From Protea cynaroides (lineage: Eukaryota; Streptophyta; Magnoliopsida; Proteales; Proteaceae), in NCBI GenBank assembly GCA_028583415.1, contig CM053269.1, positions 30,632,254 to 30,696,253 on the forward strand: a DNA stretch of 64,000 nucleotides, given 5' to 3'. Position 1 is the first letter of the stretch. Every line of letters starts with the position of its first letter. The notes beneath the pieces were generated by a model that worked only from the letters and a program-made list of their open reading frames with translations, was not told where the DNA came from and did not search any database. Both the position numbers and the translations under genes were made by a program. Positions 1 through 9,553 of this stretch are shown here, piece by piece.

Positions 1-1283
1 TACCACCATCTATTCGATGCATCCTGGAAGTACAAAAATGTATCATTATCTAAAGAAACTATATTAATGGAGAGGAATGAAAGCAGATGTGGCTAAGTTT
101 GTGTCTCAATGCCTAAATTGTCAGAAAGTAAAGGCTGAACGACAAAGATCCGCAGGACTGTTACAGCCGTTACCAGAACCAGTATGGAAATGGGACTGGA
201 TCACCATGGACTTCGTCACAGGATTACCATTGACTCCTCGAGTAGTTGACGCAGTTTGGGTGATTGTAGACCGCTTGATTAAAACAGCTCGCTTTATATC
301 GATACGACCTCAGTATACACTAGAGAGGTTAGCAAAGCTGTATGTGGATAATATTGTTCGATTACACGGTGTCCTAGAGAGCATTGTGTCCGATAGAGAT
401 CCACGATTTACTTCCAAGTTTTGGGAAGGATTGCAAAAGGCTATGGGTACAACATTGAAGTTTAGTACTGCATTCCATCCACAGACAGATGGACAGTCAG
501 AGCGTACAATTCAGATTCTAGAAGATATGCTACGAGCATGTGTAATTGATTTTAAAGGATCGTGGGATGAAAATCTATCATTGATCGAGTTCGCTTATAA
601 CAATAGCTATCAGGCTACTATACAGATGTCACCTTATGAAGCACTGTATGGCAGAAAGTGTCGAACTCCTTTATTTTGGAATGAAGTTGGGGAATGTAGT
701 CTCGTTGGACCAGAATTTGTTGAAGAGACTTGTCGAGTGGTCGACATTATCAAGGAAAGAGTGAGAATAGACTAGAATTTTCAGAAGCAATATGCAGATA
801 CTCGACGCAGGGATCTTGAGTTTGTTGTGGGTGATAAAGTATTCTTGAAGATATTGCCTATGCGAGGCCTGAAACGGTTCGGACAGAAAGGGAAACTAAG
901 TCCAAGATATGTCGGGCCATATGAGATTCTAGCTAAGCATGGGAAAGTGGCTTACCAGTTAGCACTACCACCATCTATGTCAAGTGTGCATGACGTATTT
1001 CATATTTTCTTATTGAAGAAGTATGTCAAAAATCCAACGCACGTTCTACCTGATTTAACCGAAGATTTGACTTTTGAAGTAACACCAACTGAAATCACAA
1101 GTCGAAAGGTTCAATGACTACGCAACCGAGATATCTACTATGTCAAGGTCACTTGGAGAAGTAGAGACATGGAAGAAATTATATGCGAAGAAGAGAATGC
1201 TATGCGAAAGCAATACCCTCACTTATTCGACTCAGAAGGTATGAATAATTTTAGGGACGAAATTTTTATAAGTATGGGGGAGT
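1..1283 (+). pseudogene. Ty3/gypsy chromovirus pol, 3' part: integrase and chromodomain (entered from the window edge)
   Basis: Encodes the C-terminal half of a retrotransposon polyprotein. The frame is continuous from base 2 into the LTR but has three internal stops: TAA 65-67 (in a conserved LYWWRG motif), TAG 773-775 and TGA 1115-1117. Counting from the Met at 77, the integrase core shows D45, D106 (in SDRDPRF) and E142 (in DGQSERT), the DD35E spacing of a functional enzyme. The zinc finger histidines lie upstream near base 20-55 and its cysteines at QCLNC. After the GPY-type region (SPRYVGPYEIL) comes a chromodomain-like end (VKVTW ... MRKQYPHLF) that places it near the Tekay/Del clade. 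Compared with the copy at 54142-54534, four residues are missing in frame near base 1046. The natural stop, TAA at 1286-1288, falls just inside the LTR. All three stops can be explained by C-to-T or G-to-A changes. The family is clear and the copy is dead. Confidence 0.9.
1271..1283 (+). other. Polypurine tract of the gypsy element
   Basis: A purine-rich stretch (agtatgggggagt) immediately upstream of the LTR start TGTAAGAC. It is the expected primer site for plus-strand DNA synthesis and fixes the LTR boundary at 1284. Confidence 0.7.
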
Positions 1284-1651
1284 TGTAAGACTCGTATCAA
1301 ACTAATCCGGTCTTACCACCTTGAACTAGGTCTACCAATCATGGATGAGCCAGATGGACCAAGTGCATGAAGGAGATCACGATCCCAGGTATTGAACCGA
1401 CCCAAAAACACTTAAATTAAGGGGAGGGTCGCATACCCAGTAAGGGAGGGTCGGACCCCCCCCCCCAAGACAGAAGTCAGACCCCCAGTTTTATATGGGG
1501 GGTCGGACACTTTAGGAACCAGGGGTCGACGGGATCTCCGACCCCTCTATTGACCCCCGATATTCGGTAAAAATAGAAATTAGGAAAATTTTCTAATTCC
1601 AATGGGATTCCTTCCAAATCTCAATGGGACTTATTTTAGGAGTTTCTACTC

Positions 1652-1659
1652 TATAAATA
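1652..1659 (+). promoter_or_regulatory. LTR TATA box
   Basis: TATAAATA, about 370 bp into the LTR and followed by GGACGTCCCT and a purine-rich leader. The same block recurs at the equivalent place in the other family 1 LTRs, so this is the likely U3 core promoter. Confidence 0.65.
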
Positions 1660-2590
1660 GGACGTCCCTAAGCCTCTTTTACTCCTTTTACAACCCTAAT
1701 TGAATTGAGAGAAAGAGAAGAGAAGGAAGAGAAGGAAAATAGAAGGAAAGCAGAGAAGAAGGTCAAGGGAGAAGAGTTGCAGAGAAGGAGTATTCTTCTC
1801 AGGTATGGATACTAATTCCATGAATTGCTAAAGACCTTAGAGTAGATAATGAAGAGAGTATGATCTCGGAGAAACCCAAACCATCAACCCATGGTTAGGA
1901 TTTCATGGAAAACCATGGGAGAAATCATGAAAGCCATATAGGTGAATGAATCATGATTCGAGGCCATAAAACATGTGTGGAATGGACTGTAGGAGCAAGC
2001 CATAGGACCCCAAACACGAAGAATGGACTGAGGGAAGAAAATCGACCAAAATCCACAGGGGGTCGCATGGGGGGTCGATGGCCAATCGACCCTACCAGAC
2101 CCTGAGCATCGACCCCCAGTGTTTGGGAAGTCCAGAATAGGGGTGGTCGCACCCAGGGTCGATCATTACTCCGACCCTACCTCCGACCCCAGTTAAAAAC
2201 ATGGTTTTTAAATTTAGAATTAATTCTAATTAAATTCTAACGACTTTGTTAGGTCTTCTAGCAATATAATAACAATATAAAGGTGATTTCAAAGCTTGAA
2301 AGAGGATCTATTAGCAAGCTAAGGTGAGAAAACAGAACTCTAAATTAATTGGTTAATAATAAACTATTTTTTTCTTTTCTTGAGTCCTATGCCATGTTTG
2401 ATTCTATGCGAATATGCTTGTAATGTGCATTCAACATGTCATCCAATATTTCTATTATTTGTTCATGCATATTTACTTTATTGTTTATAACATGATGATG
2501 ATGAGAATGATAGGAATAGGCATGTGAATGTATGTGTGGGGTTGGTGTACTTGATGCGAGCGAGTATTAGGGGAGGTGTGATGGGAACGT

Positions 2591-3025
2591 CAATAAACGT
2601 TAACCTTTGGCGGGTCTCAGCACTTTAGCTCTATCTCTAACTCAAGTCTTGTGCATTAGCATCGTCGTATCGTCATTACCTTAGCAGAACTATTATGTCG
2701 TAGAGTATTAGGGTAGGTGGTCTCGGTCCTTGTAGTCTCTGACTCTACCGGGGGGCCTTAGCTCTATCTCTATGGACGTTCTGAGGGATGCAGGGGTAAG
2801 GCCTTGGATACACTGTTTGGCATTAGGATTGGTTAGTTGCGAGCCCAGTTTGCAAGCCCTCGCCAGCAGGGGCTTACGTGTTGGTATGGCACTGTACAAC
2901 AATAAACGTTAACCTTTGTTGTACAATGTTATGGTAGGGTGGATGGGGACGACAATAAACGTTAACCTTTGGGCGGACTTCCACACCCTGTGTATAGAGG
3001 CGGGGTCAATAAACGTTAACCTTTG
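2591..3025 (+). repeat. Four dispersed copies of a 19 bp motif inside the LTR
   Basis: CAATAAACGTTAACCTTTG occurs without mismatch at 2591-2609, 2900-2918, 2953-2971 and 3007-3025, separated by unrelated LTR sequence. Other LTRs of the family carry 0, 1, 3 or 4 copies at equivalent sites. The copy at 2900 is flanked by a 10 bp inverted repeat (tgtacaacaa / ttgttgtaca). Function unknown. Confidence 0.85.
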
Positions 3026-3591
3026 ACCACCCAACCTTTCTATTGCGCATTGCAAACTTAAACCAGACCAAAGATATAAATTGACTGCATGCATATGTAT
3101 TGTTGCATTGTTTTGTTTGCTCATTGAGCCATGATGTGTGCTCACCCCCTCGACGTCGAATATTTTTAGTTGATAATGCAGGTACCACTGTCGAAGATTA
3201 TGTAAATTCTCCAGTGTATGGTCACGTGGCGGCGATGGAAGTTGAAGATGAAGTGGGTACACATGACTCCTCTTGCGAGTGCAACTCATGTGTATTCGAC
3301 TAGATTTTTTTTAGTTTTCTTTATTTGGATTTATTAAAGACATGTATTTGATACTTATTTATGTCTTAGTTGATACAGAATAATTTGCTATTTAAATATT
3401 AATATCACAGTAGATTCTCAGTTCATTTTACTATAGGACTTCCGCTATTATATATTTACTCTGATTATGAATGTGTATGTATGAGGTTTAGATCAGCCAG
3501 ATACTACCTGTACGAGATCCTGGTTGAACCGTTGGTTTGCTAGCGGTTCATCACACCATTCTGAATAATACGGAATTGGGGTGTGATAACT

Positions 3592-3603
3592 TGGTATCAG
3601 AGC
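3592..3603 (+). other. Primer-binding site, initiator Met-tRNA type
   Basis: TGGTATCAGAGC, three bases after the LTR end, is the standard plant PBS complementary to the 3' end of initiator tRNA-Met. It follows an LTR that is already the 3' LTR of the upstream pol, so a second internal region begins here. Confidence 0.85.
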
Positions 3604-3868
3604 ATCTCAGGTCGTGTCCGCTAAACTAGCATACATTCACGACGAATTGTGAACTGAGATAGGATAAAAGTAAAAACTATAATATTAACACACTTTAAGC
3701 ACAAGTGATGTTTGAGACCAAATTTGAAAAGAAAATAATGCATCTATTAAAGGTGGAACAATAGTAAATACAATGAGAGAGAAACAAACATATATAAATA
3801 GCTAAAGCAGAGTACAGTCCACAACCCGAACAGTTACTCTATAGTACAAAGAAAGAAAACAAGTACAA
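3604..3868. other. Internal leader of the second element, no gene seen
   Basis: AT-rich sequence between the PBS and the 3' end of the antisense gene. It resembles a retrotransposon untranslated leader. No open frame with a recognisable product was seen on either strand. Confidence 0.5.
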
Positions 3869-5209
3869 TCATGAAGCTGGAGGTGAAGGAGAAGGCAGTG
3901 CCTCACGATCTCTGTCATAATCCTCAGCGTAGACTCTAGTCAACCAGGCTATTTGAGTCTGGGTCGCCTGAAGATTAGCTGTAAGATCAGCTACCCGCTG
4001 ATCAGTCCGGCACTGAGCCTTTATGAGCTCTCCCATCCTCATGTCTGATGTACGCTGGGTGTCTAGTAGCTCATCTACTCTCACCCGCTGAGCGTCTAGT
4101 AACTCCCCCATCCTTAGATCAGATCTGCGCTGAGCCTCTCTGATCTCATGCAATATCTCCATCATATCAGAGGGTGGGTGTGAAGGACCAGCCACATGTG
4201 AAGGACCAGCTGCATCTGAAGTACTAGCTCCAGCCGCATGTGTAGGTGAAGGAGGTGGTATAGAGTCTACATCCATCTACATACGGTCATCATCATCAGC
4301 AGGCTCCATATGAACTCCAGCAGCGGCGGCAGCTTCCTCAGCGTCAGCTATCTCTACGCGAGTGCGAGGGCGCACCATCGCGTTCCTCTCCTCATCACTG
4401 ACCTGAGCATCCTGCATGCCCATCTTGCAAATAGTCTCCCAATCTAAAGGCGATGAGAAGGACTTCTCCTAAATCCGCTCATCCACTAAATCAACCCCCA
4501 GACGAGTAAGAAGCGTAGTGATCATACGTCCGTAAGGAAGGTTGCCAGTGTGACTGGGCAACGTAGCAGTGATCATAGTACGCATGATGATGTACGGAAG
4601 ACAGACGGGCTGTCTAGTGCAAATACTGTATCGAAGATATTGGGTCAGCTGGGAAACCCTCTCTTAATGACCACTCTGTAGGATCAAGTTATGCTGAATG
4701 ATCTTGCAATATACCCATAGAGCTAGACGCATATAACATGCCCTCATCTGCCAGCGATCAAGTCATAGAAGCTGATTATCGATCTCGGCCCTCATCTGTA
4801 GAGAGGAGAACTGGGGCTCTCCAGGAGCACAGAAGACCATGGGGCCAGCATAGGAAATGCCTAGAAGGTCAGCCAGTTACCGATAATCAAATGAGATGTC
4901 AATCCCCTTGACGTAACTCGTGATGCGCAGCTCATCACCCCTCTCCACATCATTGTAATCTCCCACCACCTGGAGGTTACAATAGAACTGGCGTACCAAG
5001 TCGGGACAGGTGCACGCGTTGTAAGTGATGACAAGGAGCCATCCCATATCACCAAATGCTCTCTTCACATTGAACAGGGCTAACTCAGCCAAGTTCACCT
5101 TACGACCTCCCTCTACCTTCTTGCGAGCATAGTGGGCATACTGTGCCTCGGCTTCGTTGGAACGGAACCGAAGAGGATCACGAACTCTGGGTACTTTGGT
5201 ACGAGCCAT
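3869..5209 (-). pseudogene. PF20167-like 'putative plant transposon protein', antisense to its host element
   Basis: One continuous frame of 446 residues read on the minus strand from the Met at 5207-5209, broken by four in-frame stops (4877-4879, 4664-4666, 4469-4471, 4277-4279) but with no frameshift. The N-terminus starts MARTKVPRVRDPLRF. A block around residues 70-110 (LVRQFYCNL ... ITSYVKGIDISFDY) matches my memory of the PF20167 domain, which is common in plant transposon-derived proteins of unknown function. The C-terminal 135 residues are rich in Ala/Ser/Pro, then form a heptad-like coiled coil in which an RMGELLDAQR unit is repeated about three times. A good 3' splice site (ttcttgtttgcag) lies just before the start codon, so a 5' exon may exist. 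It lies between a PBS and an LTR tail in antisense, like the antisense extra ORFs known in some Ty3/gypsy lineages. Domain identity is from recall; no search was run. Confidence 0.65.
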
Positions 5210-5397
5210 AGTACCTGCAAACAAGAAAGAGAAATCAATAATGGGTTAGTAGAGAGTAAAAAACCAAAATTTGGGACATTATAACAACATAAGTTGGCCA
5301 AAAGCCTCACTTGTCACCCATACACGTGGGCAGGAAGACTTAAGTAGTTTCTATCATATCCTACAACACTCACACAATAGGAAATTCTAACTAATGA

Positions 5398-5462
5398 TTG
5401 AACCGTTGGTTTGCTAGCGGTTCATCACACCATTCTGAATAGTACGAAATTGGGGTGTGACA
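5398..5462 (+). repeat. Terminal 65 bp of a family 1 LTR
   Basis: Nearly identical to the last 65 bp of the LTR at 1284-3588, ending GGGGTGTGACA with an intact CA. It closes the internal region that starts at the PBS (3592). This is the 3' end of a second, deleted LTR. Confidence 0.8.
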
Positions 5463-5465
5463 AGC

Positions 5466-5535
5466 TCGATCCGACCATGATAGAAAAATTTGGCACGACA
5501 CGGTTAGACCTGATTAGTAGGGTGCAGGTCTTATA
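5466..5535 (-). repeat. Terminal scrap of a minus-strand LTR
   Basis: About 70 bp resembling the 5' terminus of the minus-strand LTRs at 47330-47424 and 59810-59894 (gaccatgat ... cacgacacggttagacc ... gtgcaggtcttata). It faces opposite to the LTR pieces on both sides, so it marks a rearrangement junction. Confidence 0.55.
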
Positions 5536-6468
5536 CTAGCCCTATCTCTATTCAGTTCTTCGCATTGATATCTTCTTATCATTGTTACCTTAGCGAAACT
5601 ATTATGTCATAGGGTATCAGGGGAGGTGTACGTAGTGTGTAGCTGTGAGTTCCACCAGCGAGTCTTAGCTCTATCTCTATGGATGTATTGAGGGATGCTA
5701 GGGTAAGGCCTTGGATACAAACCTTTGATGACATCTAAGATTGGTTAGTCACGAGCCTAGTTTGTAAGCCTTCACCAGTAGGGGCATGCATACTAGTATG
5801 GGTAGGGTATCAGGGGTAGTATTGGTAGTGTTTGATCTGGATATTTTAGCTCTATCTCTATTCCATGGTGGGTGCATGTGGTACGATAGCGGTATGTGAT
5901 CCATTAGGCATGCTCACACACTCGTGTATAGAGGTGCGGTGACCGCCTATCCTTTCTATAGCACAGTTACAAACTTAAACCAGACCAAAGATATGAATTG
6001 AATGCATGCATATATTTATGTATTGTTTTATTCACTCATTGAGTTAATGTAGGAGAGTTGACCCTCGCGTACGCTATTTTTTTATTTTCTGATGTTGCAG
6101 GTGTTACTATAGAAGATTGTATTAGTGCGCCAACGTATGGACACGTGGCGGCTTTAGACGTGCAAGCGGTGGAAGATGAGCATGACTCATTATGCAAATG
6201 TTTCCACTATGTTCACATTTAGGGTTTCGTTCTCGTATTTGACTTATGGGATTTGTAATAATTTGTTACATTTATGTTTTGATTCTTGAAGATAACTTGT
6301 TAAATATTTGTTTATCACTATCAATAAAATTTTACTATTTATTTATTTACTCTGATGTGAAGTGTATGGTTTGATGGTTGGTACGGTCTTACGAGATATT
6401 AATGTAAACCGTTGGTTTGTATGATGGTTCATTCACACTTCTGGTTCGTCCAGAATTGGGATGTGATA
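5536..6468 (+). repeat. 5'-truncated gypsy LTR, related family
   Basis: Follows the order of the 3' half of the other LTRs (ctatctctat block, ggttagt block, accagaccaaagatatgaatt, final tcattcacacttctgg) and ends with a degenerate GGGATGTGATA at 6468. The U3 part and promoter are missing. It is followed directly by copia coding sequence. Confidence 0.7.
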
Positions 6469-8034
6469 AAGTATGTTACTACAAATTTCTTAAACTTTAA
6501 AATGAAAAATGAAATGAACATCTCCATGCAAATCAACTTGTTCCAAGTGTTGGTTGGTAATTTGGTTAAGGAAGGGATTACTTTACCTGAGTTTTTTGTA
6601 GCTGGAGCTCTTATTGAGAAACTACTCTCTTCATAGAATGACTTCAAATCTCATATGAAGCATAAGACTAAGAACTAGACACTTGATCAAATCATTATTC
6701 GAGTCAAGATAGAAGAGAAGAACCAAAAAAAAGATAAGGTGGTAAAGGTCAAGGAATTTAAATTCAAGGCAAATCTTGTAGAGTCTGAAAAAGGAGAATA
6801 GTCCAAGAAATGAAAAAAAGAGCAACCCAAGAAGTAACATCACATGAAGAAGGATAGTAAGTTCAAGAAGCCGAATGACACATGTTTCTTTTGCGGGAAG
6901 ACTGGTCATTTCAAGAAAGAGTGCCGACTTTATAAAAAGAACAAGGGTGGTAACAACAAGGATAATGACAAGACTATAGTAGATCTTACTGAAGATAATC
7001 AGTTTGTGGCGGTGGCAACTAAAGTGCATCTTATGGAGAAACCAAAAGAATGGGTTATTGACACTAGTGCAATAAAGCACATATGCATTGATCGAAACTC
7101 ATTTATGAAATATTCAACGGTTAGTGATGGTGAGCTTGTGTATATGAAAAATTCTCAAACATCTCAAGTCATAGGCAATGGACATGTACTTCTAAAATTA
7201 ACTTCGGGAAAGACTCTTATGTTGAACGATGTTTTACATGTTCTGAAAATTCATCGAAATCTGGTGTCAGATTCTCTTCTCAGCAAGGCAGGAATGAAAT
7301 TAATTTTTAAAACCGATAAGGTAATATTGTTAAAAGGGGACGTTTATGTGGGGTAAAGGGTATGTGGCCAATGGTCTTTTTGTATTAAGTGTTGACAATG
7401 TTATGAATGAAAATATTTCTTCTTCTTACTTGATTGAGTCGTTTGATTTATGACATGATAGACTAGGACATCGAAGTGCATCAAACATTAAAAGACTTTC
7501 AAAATAATGATTTATTAAAGAAAATCCAGAACCTTTACATCATAAGTGTTCTATTTGTTTAGAAGCGAAAATAACTAAAAAACCTCATAAAACAGTTGAA
7601 AGACAGTGATTTTTTAGATTTTATTCATAGTGACCTTGCTGATTTTAGGTCTCATGAATCAAGGGGTGGCAAAAAAGTCTATGTAAAATTTATTGATGAT
7701 TATATTAGATACTCCAAAATTTATCTTTTGAGAACAAAAGATGAAGTAGAAAATGTTTTTAAAGCATTCAAACTAGAAGTGAAAAATTGAATAGGAAAAA
7801 CAATCAAAAGGTTAAGAACCGATAGAGAACTGAGTATGGAACTCAAAGCTAACGTAAATTTTGTGAAGATAGTGACGTTATGCATGAAACTATTGCATCT
7901 TATCAACCTGAGTCTAATAGAACTGCTGAAAGGAAAAACAGGAGTTTAAAAGAAATGATGACCTATTTCTTAATAAATTCTGATTTACCTTTAAATATGT
8001 GGGGGGAAGCAATACTTTTTGCTTGTTATATTTT
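6469..8034 (+). pseudogene. Ty1/copia gag-pol, first part: gag, zinc knuckle, protease, integrase
   Basis: A heavily decayed copia polyprotein. Gag-like sequence (KNEMNISMQINLFQVLVGNL) runs to about 6640. A CCHC zinc knuckle CX2CX4HX4C follows at residues 14-27 of the frame starting at 6844 (about 6883-6924). The protease motif is WVIDTSAIKHIC, with the usual DSGA changed to DTSA. A GAG-pre-integrase region leads into integrase at about 7480-8030 (HSDLADF, FIDDYIRYSKIYLL, then a shifted frame with YQPESNRTAERKN). Several stops and frameshifts are present. Integrase stops at 8034 where a MITE is inserted and resumes at 8543 in the same sense. No copia LTR is present: a gypsy LTR scrap abuts on the left. 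Confidence 0.85.
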
Positions 8035-8542
8035 GGGTTAATTACACAGACACCCCCTCTACTGTAGTGAAAATACATAGAACTATCCTGTTTTTACAAA
8101 AGCTACGCAGAATACCCCTCTAACAATCCTATCATACAATCTCACCCACACCGTTACTTTTAACTTAATGGCAGAAGGTCAAATTTTTTTTATACAAAAA
8201 GACCCTTACTAAGTGTCTTTTAGACAATTTTTTTTTTAAAAGGGTTTATTCTTTTTAGATGCTAAAAAGATTTTTTTACCTTCAAAACTTTTCAATTTCA
8301 TTTTTATATTTTTTTTGTGATTTTTTATTTTCTTTTTCATTTTCAAAAATGCACTTAGTTAGGGTATTTTTGTCTAAAAAAAAAATTGACTTTCTGCCGT
8401 TAAGTTAAAAGTGTCGGTGTGGGTGAGATTGTATGATAGGATTGTTAGAGGGATATTCTGTGTAGCTTTTGTAAAAGCAGGGTAGTTCTATGTAGTTTCA
8501 ATACAGTAGAGGGGGTGTCTGTGTAATTAACCCTTATATTTT
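8026..8542. mobile_element. MULE-type MITE with 9 bp target-site duplication (element 8035-8533)
   Basis: A 499 bp element with no coding potential. It begins GGGTTAATTACACAGACACC and ends with its inverse complement. The terminal inverted repeats stay recognisable for roughly 180-190 bp each, including acaatctcaccc and its complement. The flanking bases TTATATTTT at 8026-8034 are repeated exactly at 8534-8542. A 9 bp TSD with very long TIRs is the hallmark of Mutator-like elements. It interrupts copia integrase, and removing the element plus one TSD restores the reading (ACYIFNRIP), so this insertion is younger than the copia. Confidence 0.93.
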
Positions 8543-9553
8543 TAATAGGATACCTCTAAAAAATTCTAATTTAGTACATTTTGAATTATGAATGGGAGAA
8601 AGCATTTATTTAGTCATTTAAAAGTTTGAGGTTGTTTAGTAAATATCTATATTCTTGAACCTAAGAAAAGAAAACTAGGTTAAAAAACTTGTGATTGTAT
8701 TTTCATTGGGTATGCACAACCTAGTGTTGCATATAGGTTTTTGGTTTTAAAATCTATTAAAAATCTGTTTGATCCAAATATTGTAATTGAGTCAAGAGAT
8801 GCTGAATTTTTTTAATATATTTTTTCTATGATTAAAGATCAATTTAATAATAAGAGTTCTTCTAATAATATTATTTCTAAAGATCATAATATGAATGCTT
8901 ATAGAAATAGAAACAATATTAATTGACTAGATCTCAAGGAGGATGATCAAATAAGGAGAAGCAAAAGACAAAAGAAACCTACTTATTTTAGAGATGATAT
9001 GTTGGTTTACTTTGTTGAGTGAGATCCATTAACATATCAGGAAGTTGTAACATCTCCTGATACTGTGTTTTGAAAAGAGGCTATAAAAAGTGAGTTGGAT
9101 TTTATTATTCAAAATCATATTTAGGAGTTGGTAAATTTTTCACCTGGTATAAAGCCTTTGGATACCAAGTGAATTTTTAAGAAAAACTTAAACCTAACTT
9201 GACAAATTTAAAGCAAGATTTGTAGTCAAAGGTTTTAAATAAAAACAAAATATAGACTTCTTTGATATTCTCACATATTGCTCGAATTGCTACTATTAGA
9301 ACTATGTTTGCTATTGCCTCTATTTATAAACTTGTTATTCATTAAATGGATATTTAAATTGCTTTCCTTAATGGTAATTTAAAAGAAAAAATTTATATTA
9401 GACAACCTGAAGGTTGTATCACATCTGGACAAGAACACAAAATATGTAAAAGGTGTATATATAGTAAATTTGTAAATGGTAATAGTGTATTTATTATATG
9501 ATATGTTGATGACATATTAATTATGGAATCTAATTTTGACATTATGGACCATG
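8543..9553 (+). pseudogene. Ty1/copia pol, second part: integrase end and reverse transcriptase
   Basis: Continues the copia polyprotein after the MITE. Recognisable pieces are the integrase C-terminus (NRIPLKNSNLVHF), the linker before RT (QKKPTYFRDD, DPLTYQEVV), and the RT start and core (ELVNFSPGIKPLDTK, then MDIQIAFLNGNLKEKIYIRQPEG). The catalytic YVDDILI is at about 9505-9525. Many stops and frameshifts are present, and the RT segment between the QPEG block and YVDD is shortened by an internal deletion. The sequence changes to gypsy protease between about 9545 and 9566. RNase H and the 3' LTR are absent. Confidence 0.82.

Larger units (their letters stand above)
1284..3588 (+). repeat. 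Gypsy LTR, family 1 (2305 bp), 3' LTR of the element at 1-1283
   Basis: Starts TGTAAGAC directly after the polypurine tract and ends ...GGGGTGTGATA just before a primer-binding site. The same start and end are seen in the LTRs at 12872-15144, 28284-30338, 35923-38216, 43893-46197 and 51761-53975. It contains a TATA box at 1652-1659, a CT/GA-rich leader, a short GAT microsatellite near 2490 and four copies of a 19 bp motif (see separate entry). The final CA of the terminus has become TA. Confidence 0.9.

Noticed and set aside
1925..3303. Short frames inside the LTRs, including ones recurring near 28574, 36337, 44307 and 52089
   Set aside because: They recur because the LTRs are homologous. 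They contain the 19 bp motif and stop-free LTR sequence, not protein signatures.
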